Shown: piece by piece, positions 18,555-27,034 of the stretch
How the letters are laid out: every line of letters starts with the position of its first letter
Numbering within the stretch: the first letter of the stretch is position 1
Origin: Comamonadaceae bacterium UBA4962
GTDB taxonomy: Bacteria; Pseudomonadota; Gammaproteobacteria; Burkholderiales; Burkholderiaceae_C
Assembly (NCBI GenBank): GCA_002397315.1
Contig: DHAE01000003.1
Location: forward strand, 62,001 to 126,000
Length of the DNA stretch: 64,000 bases
Reading direction: 5' to 3'
Program-made: the position numbers and the translations under genes
The notes under the pieces: model-generated
Database searches by the model: none
Seen by the model: the letters and a program-made list of their open reading frames with translations, nothing else
Told to the model about the DNA's origin: nothing

Positions 18555-19808
18555 TCACTGCGGCAGCAGGCCCAGTGCCTGGCGCCATGTGGAAATCGCC
18601 GAGGCCAGCTCTATGCGGCTGCGCGCCGCCTGCCGTTCGGCCTCGGTGGCTTCGGCTTCGATGCGCAGCCGTGTCGGAAGATCGGTCTCGCCCAGGCGGA
18701 AGGATTTGTCGAAGAATCCGCGCGTCTCACGAGCCAAGGTGGCGCGGCGTTCCGCGGCTGCAAGCTGCGTGCGTGCCGCATTGACCCGGACCTCTGCGGC
18801 CTCCCTCTCCGACTGCAACCGCGCACGATCCAGCGCGAATTGGGCCTGTGCTTCCACAGCATCGGCCCGAGCAGCCGCCACGCGGCTGTCGTGGCGAGGG
18901 CCTGCGCCGAACGGAATTCGAATGCCCACCGTGATGGCTTGGTCGTAGCGCTCGCCGAATGCCCCACGTTCCCGCGTGGTGGACAGTGTCAACTCCGGGT
19001 TCGCCCGCGACTGCTTGGCGGCCAGGGCCGCGGTGCGCTCGGCCACGGCGGCACGGTCTTGCAACTCGTTGAGTGCAGGGTGTATTGGCATGTCTGACGA
19101 GGTGGGTTCAACCTCGGCAGGCGATGTACCCGTAGGCGCAGCGAGGGCAACACTGCCGGTCAGCGCCTTCAATTGCTGCTGCGCCGTCGTCGCTCCTGCC
19201 TCGGCCTGCGCCACGGCCGCTTCGGCTGCGGCCACAGCACCGTCGGCCTGGTGTTGGTCGGCCTGCGCCAGGTCGCCGGCCTTGGCGCGCCGCGCAACGT
19301 CGGTGGCGATGCGGCGAGCATTGTCCAGTTGCCCACGTGCGATGTCGGCGTCGATGCGCGTGCGTTCCCAATTCCACCAGGCCTCACGTACCGTGGCGGC
19401 GAGTCGCAGTCGCGCCGCTTCCACACGGCTCTCCACGGCCGCAGTCTGCGCATCTGCCAGTGCACCGCTGTTGCTTCGCTCACCTGGCAGCCACAGAGGG
19501 ATGGCGATGCCGGCCTCTAGCTCACGGGCACCGTCGTTGCGCGTAAGCCGGTCCGTCTTGTTACTGATTTCGAGCGCGGGTGGCTCGGGCGTCCATGCCG
19601 CCGCCGCACGCCGCTGCGCTTGGACGGCATCACGGCGCATCAGCAGCGCCTGCGATTCGGGCTGCCGCGCCCAGGCTGCGTCGAAGACGTCCTTCAGGTT
19701 GGCTGGGAGCGCTTCCGGTTGGGCATATACGCCGGCGTTCACGCCGGCCAAGAAAGCGGCAAGTACGGCTTGCCGCAGACGGATTGATGTTTTTGTCTTC
19801 GGATACAT
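18555..19808 (-). CDS. czcC: CzcC-type outer-membrane factor
   Basis: 417 aa with a signal peptide (cut near GVYA). Two repeated OEP/TolC-type coiled-coil domains are rich in Ala, Arg and Gln, giving the length expected for CzcC. The product forms the outer-membrane exit channel for the CzcBA pump. The ATG at 19808 begins the signal peptide; the upstream in-frame extension has no signal character. It is second in the operon czcI-czcC-(184 aa)-czcB-czcA-(128 aa). Confidence 0.92.
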   Translation of the reverse strand: MYPKTKTSIRLRQAVLAAFLAGVNAGVYAQPEALPANLKDVFDAAWARQPESQALLMRRDAVQAQRRAAAAWTPEPPALEISNKTDRLTRNDGARELEAGIAIPLWLPGERSNSGALADAQTAAVESRVEAARLRLAATVREAWWNWERTRIDADIARGQLDNARRIATDVARRAKAGDLAQADQHQADGAVAAAEAAVAQAEAGATTAQQQLKALTGSVALAAPTGTSPAEVEPTSSDMPIHPALNELQDRAAVAERTAALAAKQSRANPELTLSTTRERGAFGERYDQAITVGIRIPFGAGPRHDSRVAAARADAVEAQAQFALDRARLQSEREAAEVRVNAARTQLAAAERRATLARETRGFFDKSFRLGETDLPTRLRIEAEATEAERQAARSRIELASAISTWRQALGLLPQ

Positions 19809-19945
19809 CCGATGCTCCAGTGTTGAGGGGGATACACGGGAGACCGGCGAATAGCGACCATACGGCCGCGCCACATCTGAACGCCCACGTCAGCAGGCGT
19901 TCGGACGCGAACGGGAATCAGAAAAGGAAGACCCCGCCTCGCCGA

Positions 19946-20317
19946 TCAGGCAAGGTGAGACCACTTGGGGCGCTCGGGTCTAAGGGAGTGGTACGCAGTA
20001 CATGGCTCATCGTTGACCGCGATGGATGGACTGGGTATTTGTTCGAATCGCAGTGACTCGACACGGAGCAGCATGCCAGCGTATTGCCCGTGGCAGTGCC
20101 CGCAGTCATGACTCACGCCGAGCGTGGCATCGCTGCTGGAAACCGTCGTATCCGATTCATCGAGGAGCGTGGAAGCATGGCCGTGCGCAGCATGGTCATG
20201 GTGTCCGAGATGGCTCACCGCGGAGCCTAGCTTGTGCACGCAATAGCCAGCCACCACCGCCCAGGTTGCCTGGGTAGGCAGTAGTACGAGCAGAAGTATG
20301 GCGAGCCAGCGGCGCAT
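19946..20317 (-). CDS. czcI: CzcI-like periplasmic regulator of cation efflux
   Basis: 123 aa. A signal peptide is followed by VAGYCVHKLG, a His-rich stretch (HLGHHDHAAHGH), DCGHCHGQYAG and a C-terminus ending RPERPKWSHLA. This set (paired Cys, His cluster, terminal RPERPxW) matches CzcI proteins, which precede czcC in Cupriavidus-type operons and modulate expression. It is the first gene of the minus-strand efflux operon, 137 nt before czcC. Confidence 0.85.
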   Translation of the reverse strand: MRRWLAILLLVLLPTQATWAVVAGYCVHKLGSAVSHLGHHDHAAHGHASTLLDESDTTVSSSDATLGVSHDCGHCHGQYAGMLLRVESLRFEQIPSPSIAVNDEPCTAYHSLRPERPKWSHLA

Positions 20318-20469
20318 GGAGAAAGTGTAGCAGTAGCAATGTCAGTCCAGGAGCAACGATGAGGGGGTGTCTCTCCGGCCACCTCAATGCCCAGCGAGGT
20401 GCTGCTCGCTTTGATGAGGCGAGGCGGCATGGAAACAAACTCTGGCAGAGTGCGCGGGTGTCAGCAGTG

Positions 20470-20805
20470 TCAACCGCCGGAATACAGTTCCAGTCGCGCA
20501 CGCTGTGCTTCCGGTGCTTCGCTACGCATCTCATCGACAACCTGCTGGCGCGTCTTCGGTGCTGCGGAACTCTTGATCGGCACCGACCGTCCACGCTGCA
20601 TCAACGCGAGCGTACCGTCCTTGCGGGCTGCATCGACCTCGGCCATCAGCTGGGCGCGTGTCTTGGTGCTCTTGAAGTGATCGGAGTGATACGTAAAGCC
20701 TTGCTCCGTAGGCGCCGGATGCCAGAGCGAATCGGCCTGGGCCGTCATGGGCAGCGCCGTAGCCAGGACGATGGCCTTCAGGGCGATAAGATGGGTCAGT
20801 TTCAT
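20470..20805 (-). CDS. Secreted DUF4148-family protein
   Basis: 111 aa with a signal peptide ending near AQA, followed by SDHFKSTKTRAQLMAEV and a second copy of the TRxQVxxE motif (TRQQVVDEMRSEAPEAQRARLELYSGG). This is the DUF4148 pattern of small secreted proteins common next to metal-response loci in Burkholderiales; the function is unknown. It is divergent from the response-regulator gene across 144 nt, so the two-component system may control it. A paralogue lies at 26498-26965. Confidence 0.85.
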   Translation of the reverse strand: MKLTHLIALKAIVLATALPMTAQADSLWHPAPTEQGFTYHSDHFKSTKTRAQLMAEVDAARKDGTLALMQRGRSVPIKSSAAPKTRQQVVDEMRSEAPEAQRARLELYSGG

Positions 20806-20949
20806 TGCATGGTCCTTTCCAGCGTGATTTGCAAAAAATCGATATGCCCGAAGGCATGAGCACAATGTAAGAACCGACACCGAACGGGAGTAGAACGTAC
20901 AGATGACAATTTGGACAGGTTGCGAGCGACCGTGGAAGGAACGGCACGC
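20806..20949. promoter_or_regulatory. Divergent control region for the DUF4148 gene and the two-component operon
   Basis: 144 nt between two divergent genes. It contains an imperfect repeat of the form ATGACAATTTGGACAGG near 20900-20920, which loosely recalls CopR/IrlR-type boxes. The site call is weak, but the placement as a shared promoter region is secure. Confidence 0.4.
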
Positions 20950-21636
20950 ATGAAGCTGCTAATCGTGGAAGACGAAGCCAAGCTCGCGGACTATCTTCGC
21001 AAGGGGCTCTCTGAAGAAGGCTACGCGATCGATGTGGCTGCCAACGGAATCGATGGCCTCCACATGGCCTCGCACGGCAGTTACGACCTGATCGTGCTCG
21101 ACACCATGTTGCCGGGCATCGATGGCTTCGGCTTGCTGGCCGCGCTGCGGCAGAGCAAGCAGACGCCGGTGATCATGTTGACGGCCCGCCATCGCATCGA
21201 GGACCGCGTGCGCGGACTGAAGGCGGGAGCGGATGACTACCTCGTCAAGCCGTTCGCCTTTTCCGAGCTGGTGGCCCGCATCGAAGTGCTGCTGCGCCGC
21301 GTTGCTGGCACTGCGCCCGCACCCGATGCGCTGGTGCTGTGCCTGGGGGACTTGCAGGTGGACCTGGCGCGGCGGCGCGCTACTCGGGCCGGCCAGCGCA
21401 TCGACCTGTCGGCAAAGGAGTTCCAACTGCTGACGCTACTCTTGCGCCGCAAGGGTGAGGTACTGTCGCGCACAGAGATCGCCGAGCAGGTGTGGGACGT
21501 GAACTTCGACTACGGCACGAACGTGATCGATGTTGCTGTGCGTCGGCTGCGGAACAAGCTCGACCTGCCCTTCGAGCGTCCGCTGCTGCACACAGTCCGT
21601 GGCATGGGCTACATGCTCGAAGATCGTCAGCCGTGA
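20950..21636 (+). CDS. czcR: OmpR-family heavy-metal response regulator (CzcR/CusR/IrlR-like)
   Basis: 228 aa. The receiver domain has the acidic pocket VEDE, phosphoacceptor Asp51 (IVLDTMLPG) and Lys100 (YLVKPFAFSE). The C-terminal winged-helix domain has LSAKEFQLLTLLLRRKGEVLSR and the recognition segment NVIDVAVRRLRNKLD. The ATG at 20950 begins the conserved KLLIVEDE strand. Its stop overlaps the sensor kinase start (GTG 21633). Control of the neighbouring czc operon is inferred from context. Confidence 0.9.
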   Translation: MKLLIVEDEAKLADYLRKGLSEEGYAIDVAANGIDGLHMASHGSYDLIVLDTMLPGIDGFGLLAALRQSKQTPVIMLTARHRIEDRVRGLKAGADDYLVKPFAFSELVARIEVLLRRVAGTAPAPDALVLCLGDLQVDLARRRATRAGQRIDLSAKEFQLLTLLLRRKGEVLSRTEIAEQVWDVNFDYGTNVIDVAVRRLRNKLDLPFERPLLHTVRGMGYMLEDRQP

Positions 21637-22985
21637 GACTGCGGCCTGCCGGATCACTAGGACGGCGGCTTGCCCGCTGGCTCGCCTTTCTTACGCTGGC
21701 CGGACTCGCCTTGATCTGCTTGGGCGTCTACACCGTCACCGCACTGAGTTTCAAGGAGCGGCAGATGGACACGCTGCGGCAGAAGCAGCTCCAAGTGAGC
21801 CATCTCATTGCCGAGGCGGGAGAGTTGGACAACGACACGCTTACGCACAAGCTCAATGACGCCATGGTCGGCCAGCAGGACGTGATGGTGATCCTGAGCG
21901 GTGCCGACGGCAGTGTTCTTTATGCCAGTTCAGCCGTTCCAATGGATCACCGCACGATCGACATGCGGTTCGAGGCCACGAACGGCACCACCTCCATCCA
22001 GGCGGTGCTGATCCTGGACGCCAGCGAGGACGATCGCGTGCTTGAGCGCTTAGCCCGCACGCTGGTCACGGCGGCGCTTGCTGGGACAGTGGTGATTGCC
22101 GTCGGTGGATTCACGCTGGTGCAAATCGGGCTGCGTCCAGTACACGATCTTTCGGCACAAATCCAAGCACTGGAGGCCGATACCCTGCACCAGCCTCTGG
22201 ATGGCTCCGCTCAACCCGACGAACTGGTTCCGCTGGTGGCCCATGTCAATGAGTTGCTGAAGCGTCTGCACAAGGCCTATGAACAATTGGAAGCATTCAA
22301 TGCCGATGTTGCCCATGAACTGTTCACGCCGTTAGCAACCTTGATGGGAGGCACCGAGATCGCTTTGCGCAAGGCACGCGACGCCGACGCGCTTCGGGAT
22401 GTACTGGGTTCGCATCTCGAAGACCTCCAGCGCATGTCGATGATCGTGCAGGACATGCTCTTCCTGTCGCAGGCCGACCGCGGAGCCGAGGCCCGCCGCG
22501 AACACGTCGACAGCCTGGCCGATGTTGCGGGCGCGGTGGTGGACTTGCACGAGGCGGCCATCGAGGAAGCCGGTCTTCAAGTCCGTATCGACGGCGATGC
22601 CACATGCACGGCCGACGTGCGCCTGCTGCAGCGCGCGCTATCCAACCTGATCGGCAACGCAACCCGGCACGCGCATCAGCGCAGCACCATCTTGGTGCAG
22701 ATCGACCGGCTGGACGACGAGGTGGCCCTACGGGTGGTGAACCAAGGTCACACCATTCCGACTGAACATCTACCCTACCTGTTCCACCGCTTCTACCGGG
22801 CGGATGCAGCGCGGTCGAACGCCGCCCGCAATCACGGACTGGGCTTGGCCATCGTGGCCGCCATCGCTCGCATGCACGGAGGGCGGACCGTGGCGGAATC
22901 AAACGGTGGCGTCACGTCCATCGGACTCACGGTGCCTGACCCTTTCAAGCCTTCTGCACCGCACCCAGAAGCCGCAACCCGTTGA
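21633..22985 (+). CDS. czcS: Heavy-metal sensor histidine kinase (CzcS/CusS-like)
   Basis: 450 aa, GTG start overlapping the regulator stop by 4 nt. Two membrane helices (about 16-36 and 144-167) flank a periplasmic sensor of about 105 residues. A HAMP-like region follows, then the phosphoacceptor His228 in VAHELFTPLATL, an N box (LSNLIGNATRHA) and a G box (GLGLAIVAAI). The H box reads HELFTP where most kinases of this type have HELRTP. The 3' end overlaps the convergent cadA gene by 41 nt. Confidence 0.9.
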   Translation: MRLRPAGSLGRRLARWLAFLTLAGLALICLGVYTVTALSFKERQMDTLRQKQLQVSHLIAEAGELDNDTLTHKLNDAMVGQQDVMVILSGADGSVLYASSAVPMDHRTIDMRFEATNGTTSIQAVLILDASEDDRVLERLARTLVTAALAGTVVIAVGGFTLVQIGLRPVHDLSAQIQALEADTLHQPLDGSAQPDELVPLVAHVNELLKRLHKAYEQLEAFNADVAHELFTPLATLMGGTEIALRKARDADALRDVLGSHLEDLQRMSMIVQDMLFLSQADRGAEARREHVDSLADVAGAVVDLHEAAIEEAGLQVRIDGDATCTADVRLLQRALSNLIGNATRHAHQRSTILVQIDRLDDEVALRVVNQGHTIPTEHLPYLFHRFYRADAARSNAARNHGLGLAIVAAIARMHGGRTVAESNGGVTSIGLTVPDPFKPSAPHPEAATR

Positions 22986-25185
22986 GCACAACCAGCAGGC
23001 TGGCTCCCATATCGGCGAAGACGGCCATCCACATCGTTGCTCCGCCAAAAAGGGCAAGCACGAGGAAGACGGCCTTGATACCAAGCGCCAGCGTGATGTT
23101 CTGCCACAACACCGCGTGCGTCGATCGCGAGAGCTTCACTGTCTCGGCAATGCGTCGCAGGTCGTCGTTCATCACGACCACGTCGGCTGCTTCCATTGCT
23201 GTGTCGGTTCCGGCCGCACCCATCGCCACGCCGATGTCGGCCTGGGCCAGCGCGGGCGCGTCGTTGATGCCGTCGCCGGTCATCGCGGTCGGCCCCAGGT
23301 CTCGCTGCAAGGCCCTGATGGCTTCCAGCTTGTCCTCGGGCAGTAGATTGCCGCGTGCCTGCTCGATGCCGGCTTCGTGTGCTACAGCCGTGGCCGTGGC
23401 TTGGTTGTCGCCTGTCAGCATGACGGGAGTGATGCCCAGCGCTTGCAGCGATGCGACCGCCTCACGAGACGAAGGCTTGATGGTGTCAGCGACGGCAAAC
23501 AACGCGATGACCCGCTCCGGACTGGCCAACAGCGTGACGGTTCGGCCTGCCTCTTCGTGCTGCTTCAGCCGTTCCTCCAGCGCCGGTGAGCACTGTCCGC
23601 GCTCTTCGATCAAACGGTGGTTGCCGAGCACATAGCTCACGCCGCTGACCTCTGCTTGTGCACCGCGCCCCGCCAGCGCCGTGAAATTCTTCGCTTCGAC
23701 GCCATTCGGCTTCAGTCCGGCCGCGATCGCGCGCGAGACTGGATGGTCGGAATGGCTGGCCAACACCACGGCGACGTGTTCCGCGTCCGCCGACTCCGTC
23801 TGCGAATCGACGACGGCCCAGTCCACCAGCCTCGGCTTGCCCTCGGTGATCGTGCCGGTCTTGTCCAGCGCAATCGCCTTGAGCTTGCGCGCCTCTTCAA
23901 GGTAAATACCTCCTTTGATGAGAATGCCGCGGCGGGCGGCTGCCGCGAGCCCACTGACAATAGTCACCGGTGTCGAGATCACCAACGCACACGGACAGGC
24001 AATGACCAGCAGCACGAGCGCCTTGTAGATGGCCTGCATCCAGGTCCAGTCCAGCAGCCATGGTCCGAGCAACGCGACCGCCAGCGCGAGCACGAAGATG
24101 GCTGGCGTATAGACAGCCGCGAACCGGTCGACGAAGCCCTGCGTAGGCGCGCGCGTCGATTGCGCTACTTCGACAGCGTGGATGATGCGCGCAAGCGTTG
24201 ATTCCGATGCGAGGGCCGTGACTTCGAACTCGAAAGTGCCCGACTCGTTGATCGTGCCTGCAAAGACGGTATCGCCAGCCGTCTTGTCGACAGGAATACT
24301 CTCGCCGGTGACAGGGGCCTGGTTAATGCTCGTCTGACCGGAGCGCACCACACCATCCATTGGCACGCGCTCACCGGGTTTCACGCGCAGCACTGCACTG
24401 ACGGCGATCTCGGCCACCGGCAGGGTAGTCCAACTGCCATCGACTTGCCTCACCGATGCCTGCTCAGACGCCATCTCCAACAGGCCCTTGATCGCATTGC
24501 GCGCGCGATCGACTGCCCGCGCCTCGATCGCCTCAGCGATGGCATACAGCGCCATCACCATCGCAGCCTCGGGCCACTGGCCGATCGCAAACGCGCCTGT
24601 CACCGCGACAGTCATCAGCGCATTGATGTTCAGGCGACCATGCCGCAGGGCCGTCAGTCCCTTCTTGTAGACATCAAAGCCGGCTAGCCAGATCGCTACC
24701 GCCGCCACGGCGAGGCCAGCGGCGCGCCAGATTGCGGTCTCCGGTGCGAAATACCCGATCAACTCGGCAGCGATGGCCATGATCAGCGCGGCAGCCAGCT
24801 TGGGCAATTGGCCTCGGACGCCTTCGTGATCGTGGCCGCCTTCCTCCGAATGCACCTGTCCTGCGCCTGCCGCAACGACCGGCTGGGGGTCAAACCCCAC
24901 CTTGCGAATGGCCTCCAGCGCTGGCGCAATGGACGGTTCGTCAGCATCGACGGTCAGCATCCGCTGGCCGAGTTGAAAGCGCAGCCCACGGATACCTGGA
25001 ACTCCGTCGAGAGCTCGGCGGATTTCCGACTCTTCCGCCGCGCAATCCATCGTGGCGATACGAAAACTGCGGCCGCGCGTGGCGGTCGGAACACGGGAAA
25101 TAGGTGCCGTGTCGATGGAGCAGGCGCCGCAGCAATCGTTGCTGCGAGCGTCCGCATAATCTTGGTCAGTGTGAGTGTTTTTCAT
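22945..25185 (-). CDS. cadA: CadA-type Cd/Zn/Pb-exporting P-type ATPase
   Basis: 746 aa. The N-terminus has a Cys cluster (NDCCGACS, residues 16-23) and one HMA domain with MDCAAEE (C48), the Cys-x-x-Glu type found in Cd/Zn/Pb pumps. The P1B core follows: CPC in IACPCALVIS, phosphorylation motif DKTGTIT, MLTGDN and GDGINDAP. It pumps divalent soft metals from cytoplasm to periplasm, where CzcCBA can pass them on. The ATG at 25185 is preceded by a CadR-type promoter. It is divergent from cadR and convergent, with overlap, with the sensor kinase. Confidence 0.93.
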   Translation of the reverse strand: MKNTHTDQDYADARSNDCCGACSIDTAPISRVPTATRGRSFRIATMDCAAEESEIRRALDGVPGIRGLRFQLGQRMLTVDADEPSIAPALEAIRKVGFDPQPVVAAGAGQVHSEEGGHDHEGVRGQLPKLAAALIMAIAAELIGYFAPETAIWRAAGLAVAAVAIWLAGFDVYKKGLTALRHGRLNINALMTVAVTGAFAIGQWPEAAMVMALYAIAEAIEARAVDRARNAIKGLLEMASEQASVRQVDGSWTTLPVAEIAVSAVLRVKPGERVPMDGVVRSGQTSINQAPVTGESIPVDKTAGDTVFAGTINESGTFEFEVTALASESTLARIIHAVEVAQSTRAPTQGFVDRFAAVYTPAIFVLALAVALLGPWLLDWTWMQAIYKALVLLVIACPCALVISTPVTIVSGLAAAARRGILIKGGIYLEEARKLKAIALDKTGTITEGKPRLVDWAVVDSQTESADAEHVAVVLASHSDHPVSRAIAAGLKPNGVEAKNFTALAGRGAQAEVSGVSYVLGNHRLIEERGQCSPALEERLKQHEEAGRTVTLLASPERVIALFAVADTIKPSSREAVASLQALGITPVMLTGDNQATATAVAHEAGIEQARGNLLPEDKLEAIRALQRDLGPTAMTGDGINDAPALAQADIGVAMGAAGTDTAMEAADVVVMNDDLRRIAETVKLSRSTHAVLWQNITLALGIKAVFLVLALFGGATMWMAVFADMGASLLVVLNGLRLLGAVQKA

Positions 25186-25209
25186 GGACGATCCTTTAAC
25201 CTTTCCCAT

Positions 25210-25240
25210 ATTGCAAACCCTGTAGTCGGTGTAGAGTCAA
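25210..25240 (-). promoter_or_regulatory. MerR-type (CadR) promoter-operator of cadA
   Basis: On the minus strand: -35 TTGACT (25240-25235), a 19-nt spacer, and -10 TGCAAT (25215-25210). A 21-bp imperfect dyad (ACTCTAC...CTACAGGGT, 25237-25217) fills the spacer. The 19-nt spacing and central dyad are the hallmark of MerR-family promoters that need metal-induced DNA twisting. It lies between divergent cadA and cadR and probably also autoregulates cadR. Confidence 0.85.
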
Positions 25241-25279
25241 GCCCATACTGCCTTGAAGACAGGCGGAAAGGGGCTGCTG

Positions 25280-25723
25280 ATGAAGATTGGAATCTTGGCC
25301 GAAGCCACGGGAACGCCCGTTGAAACCATCCGCTTCTACGAGCGCGAAGGTCTGCTGCCGCCTCCGGCGCGTGCCGAAAACAACTACCGTATGTACTTGC
25401 CGGTCCATGTCGAGCGGCTGGCATTTGTCCGGCAGTGCCGCAACCTCGACATGACCCTCGACGAAATCCGCGCGCTGCTCGCGCTGCGGGAATCACCCGC
25501 GCAGGATTGTGGCGACATCAACACGTTGCTCGACGAACACATCGGCCACGTCGCGCAGCGCATCCGGGAACTTCGCGCGCTTGAGGCAGACCTCAAGGCG
25601 TTGCGCGCGCGCTGCATCGCACCGCATGCGGTCACCGAATGCGGCATCCTCAGTGGCCTCGACACCGCGGCTGCGGCGGGGCCGGAGCTAGCTAGGCGAC
25701 GTCATGTGCATGGCGCGCACTGA
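25280..25723 (+). CDS. cadR: CadR-like MerR-family metal-responsive regulator
   Basis: 147 aa. N-terminal MerR HTH (IGILAEATGTPVETIRFYEREGLLPPP), a dimerisation helix, then C77, C112 and C121 plus a C-terminal His tail (RRHVHGAH). CadR proteins bind Cd(II) through three Cys in nearly these positions plus a C-terminal His site, so a Cd/Pb/Zn response is likely. The ATG at 25280 starts the canonical MKIGxLA sequence. It is divergent from cadA, with its operator in between. Confidence 0.92.
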   Translation: MKIGILAEATGTPVETIRFYEREGLLPPPARAENNYRMYLPVHVERLAFVRQCRNLDMTLDEIRALLALRESPAQDCGDINTLLDEHIGHVAQRIRELRALEADLKALRARCIAPHAVTECGILSGLDTAAAAGPELARRRHVHGAH

Positions 25724-25872
25724 GGGGTACAGCGGCGCATAGACTGTCGCCATCTGGGCCAGTCATCGCGGTTCGGCCAAGGGCTAGAGTCGGTTGCAGC
25801 ACATCTGCTTGACATTGCGTTGACTTCAGGGTTTGAAATGGCACCGTCAAAACTCGACGTTGATTTTGTCAA

Positions 25873-26132
25873 GCCATGCCCGGCATACCGGCCTCACTGC
25901 TGCGGCTGGATGCAATGCGCGCAGCGCCTACCAGTCCCAGGGCCAGCCCTACGGAAACCAGTGTCATCATGACATCGAATGTCGCCACCCGGTGCGCGAT
26001 CAACGGTTCCAGCGCGGTCTGTTGGCGCTGGAAGTGATCCACTTGGCGCGCGTACCCTTCGCAGTTTGCCGGGTCACCCAATGCCAATGGGAAGCGCAGA
26101 ACTTCATCCAACGGAATGCGCCTATAGGCCAA
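25873..26132 (-). pseudogene. Remnant of a second LysR regulator
   Basis: About 85 codons encoding an internal piece of a LysR effector domain (AYRRIPLDEVLRFPLALGDPANCEG through VATFDVMMTLVSVGLALGLVGAARI). It aligns closely with the middle of the intact LysR at 11979-12878 (AYKRVPPEEVLRHPLVLGDPAICEG). It lacks both the HTH and the C-terminus, so it is a decayed paralogue. Its 5' side joins directly to a sensor-kinase fragment at about 26130. Confidence 0.8.
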
Positions 26133-26360
26133 TAGCCGTGGAAAGCACCGGCGCCGACATCGATGCCAAGACCCTGCCCCGGCTGTTCAACCGCTTCTAC
26201 CGCGCCGATGCATCCAGGGCCCATCCGGATTCCGACGGCTCCGGGCTGGGTGTGCCCATCACGCGGGCCATCGCCGAGGCCCATGCCGGCCAGGTCACGG
26301 CGACCTCGGGCCAGGGGGCGAACCTGCTTCGCTCTGGTGTTTCCGCATCGCGTTGCCAAG
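26132..26360 (+). pseudogene. Remnant of a second sensor histidine kinase
   Basis: About 75 codons matching only the C-terminal catalytic part of a CusS-like kinase: LPRLFNRFYRADASRAHPDSDGSGLGVPITRAIAEAHAGQVT. The end degrades after SGQGANL, probably by frameshift. No H box or membrane part is present. It is divergent from, and directly abuts, the LysR remnant. Confidence 0.75.
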
Positions 26361-26497
26361 CCCCGAAGCTGACAACAATGTCATCGGGTTGTCTGGGTTC
26401 TGTTGGGTAGGGGTTTCTACCATGAACACATCTCCTCAACGCCCGCCCAAGGCATTAGAGATGCAAGTTTCATCCAACCTCGTCAGGAGCTTTGACC

Positions 26498-26965
26498 ATG
26501 ACCCAACAACGCCTCTCCCTCTCCTCCATGATCGCCGCCGCGGCCGCAGTGGCCGCCCTGGGCCTTCCGGGGATGGCTTCGGCCGCATACGAGCACCCTG
26601 CCAACAACGAAACCGGAGTCATCGTTCACCCGGAGCACTTCAAGAGCGAGAAGACACGAGCACAGGTGATTGCAGAAACCAAGGCTGCCATGCAACAAGG
26701 CCGCCTTTCCTACGGTGAAAGTAATTACCCGATCGGCACGCCCACACCCGATGCAGGCTCTGGCAAGACGCGAGCACAGGTGATTGCGGAAACCAAGGCT
26801 GCCATGCAGCAAGGCCGCCTTTCCTACGGTGAAAGTAATTACCCGATCGGCACACCCACACCCGACGCAGGCTCTGGCAAGACGCGAGCACAGGTGATCA
26901 ACGAATTGCAGAACGAATCGCCTGCCGAACGCAATGCTCGCCTGCGTTTCTACTCCCGGGGTTGA
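26498..26965 (+). CDS. Secreted DUF4148-family protein with internal tandem duplication
   Basis: 155 aa. The signal peptide ends near GMASAA. HPEHFKSEKTRAQVIAETKAAMQ follows and is repeated as a 38-residue unit, then a final partial unit ends in NELQNESPAERNARLRFYSRG. It is a longer paralogue of the protein at 20470-20805. An AGGAGC ribosome-binding site lies about 8 nt before the ATG at 26498; a TTG two codons upstream is less likely. Function is unknown. It is the last cargo gene before traI. Confidence 0.85.
   Translation: MTQQRLSLSSMIAAAAAVAALGLPGMASAAYEHPANNETGVIVHPEHFKSEKTRAQVIAETKAAMQQGRLSYGESNYPIGTPTPDAGSGKTRAQVIAETKAAMQQGRLSYGESNYPIGTPTPDAGSGKTRAQVINELQNESPAERNARLRFYSRG
26651..26878 (+). 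repeat. Two tandem 114-bp repeats inside the DUF4148 gene
   Basis: Units 26651-26764 and 26765-26878 are nearly identical at the DNA level, with only a few silent changes, and a third partial unit begins at 26879. Each unit is 38 codons, so copy-number change would preserve the reading frame. Confidence 0.92.
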
Positions 26966-27034
26966 TGGCCCCCCAGTTGGGATTGCAGTGGACTGCGTTG
27001 AATCCATTTTATGGGATCGTTGGGGTCGGCCTGA

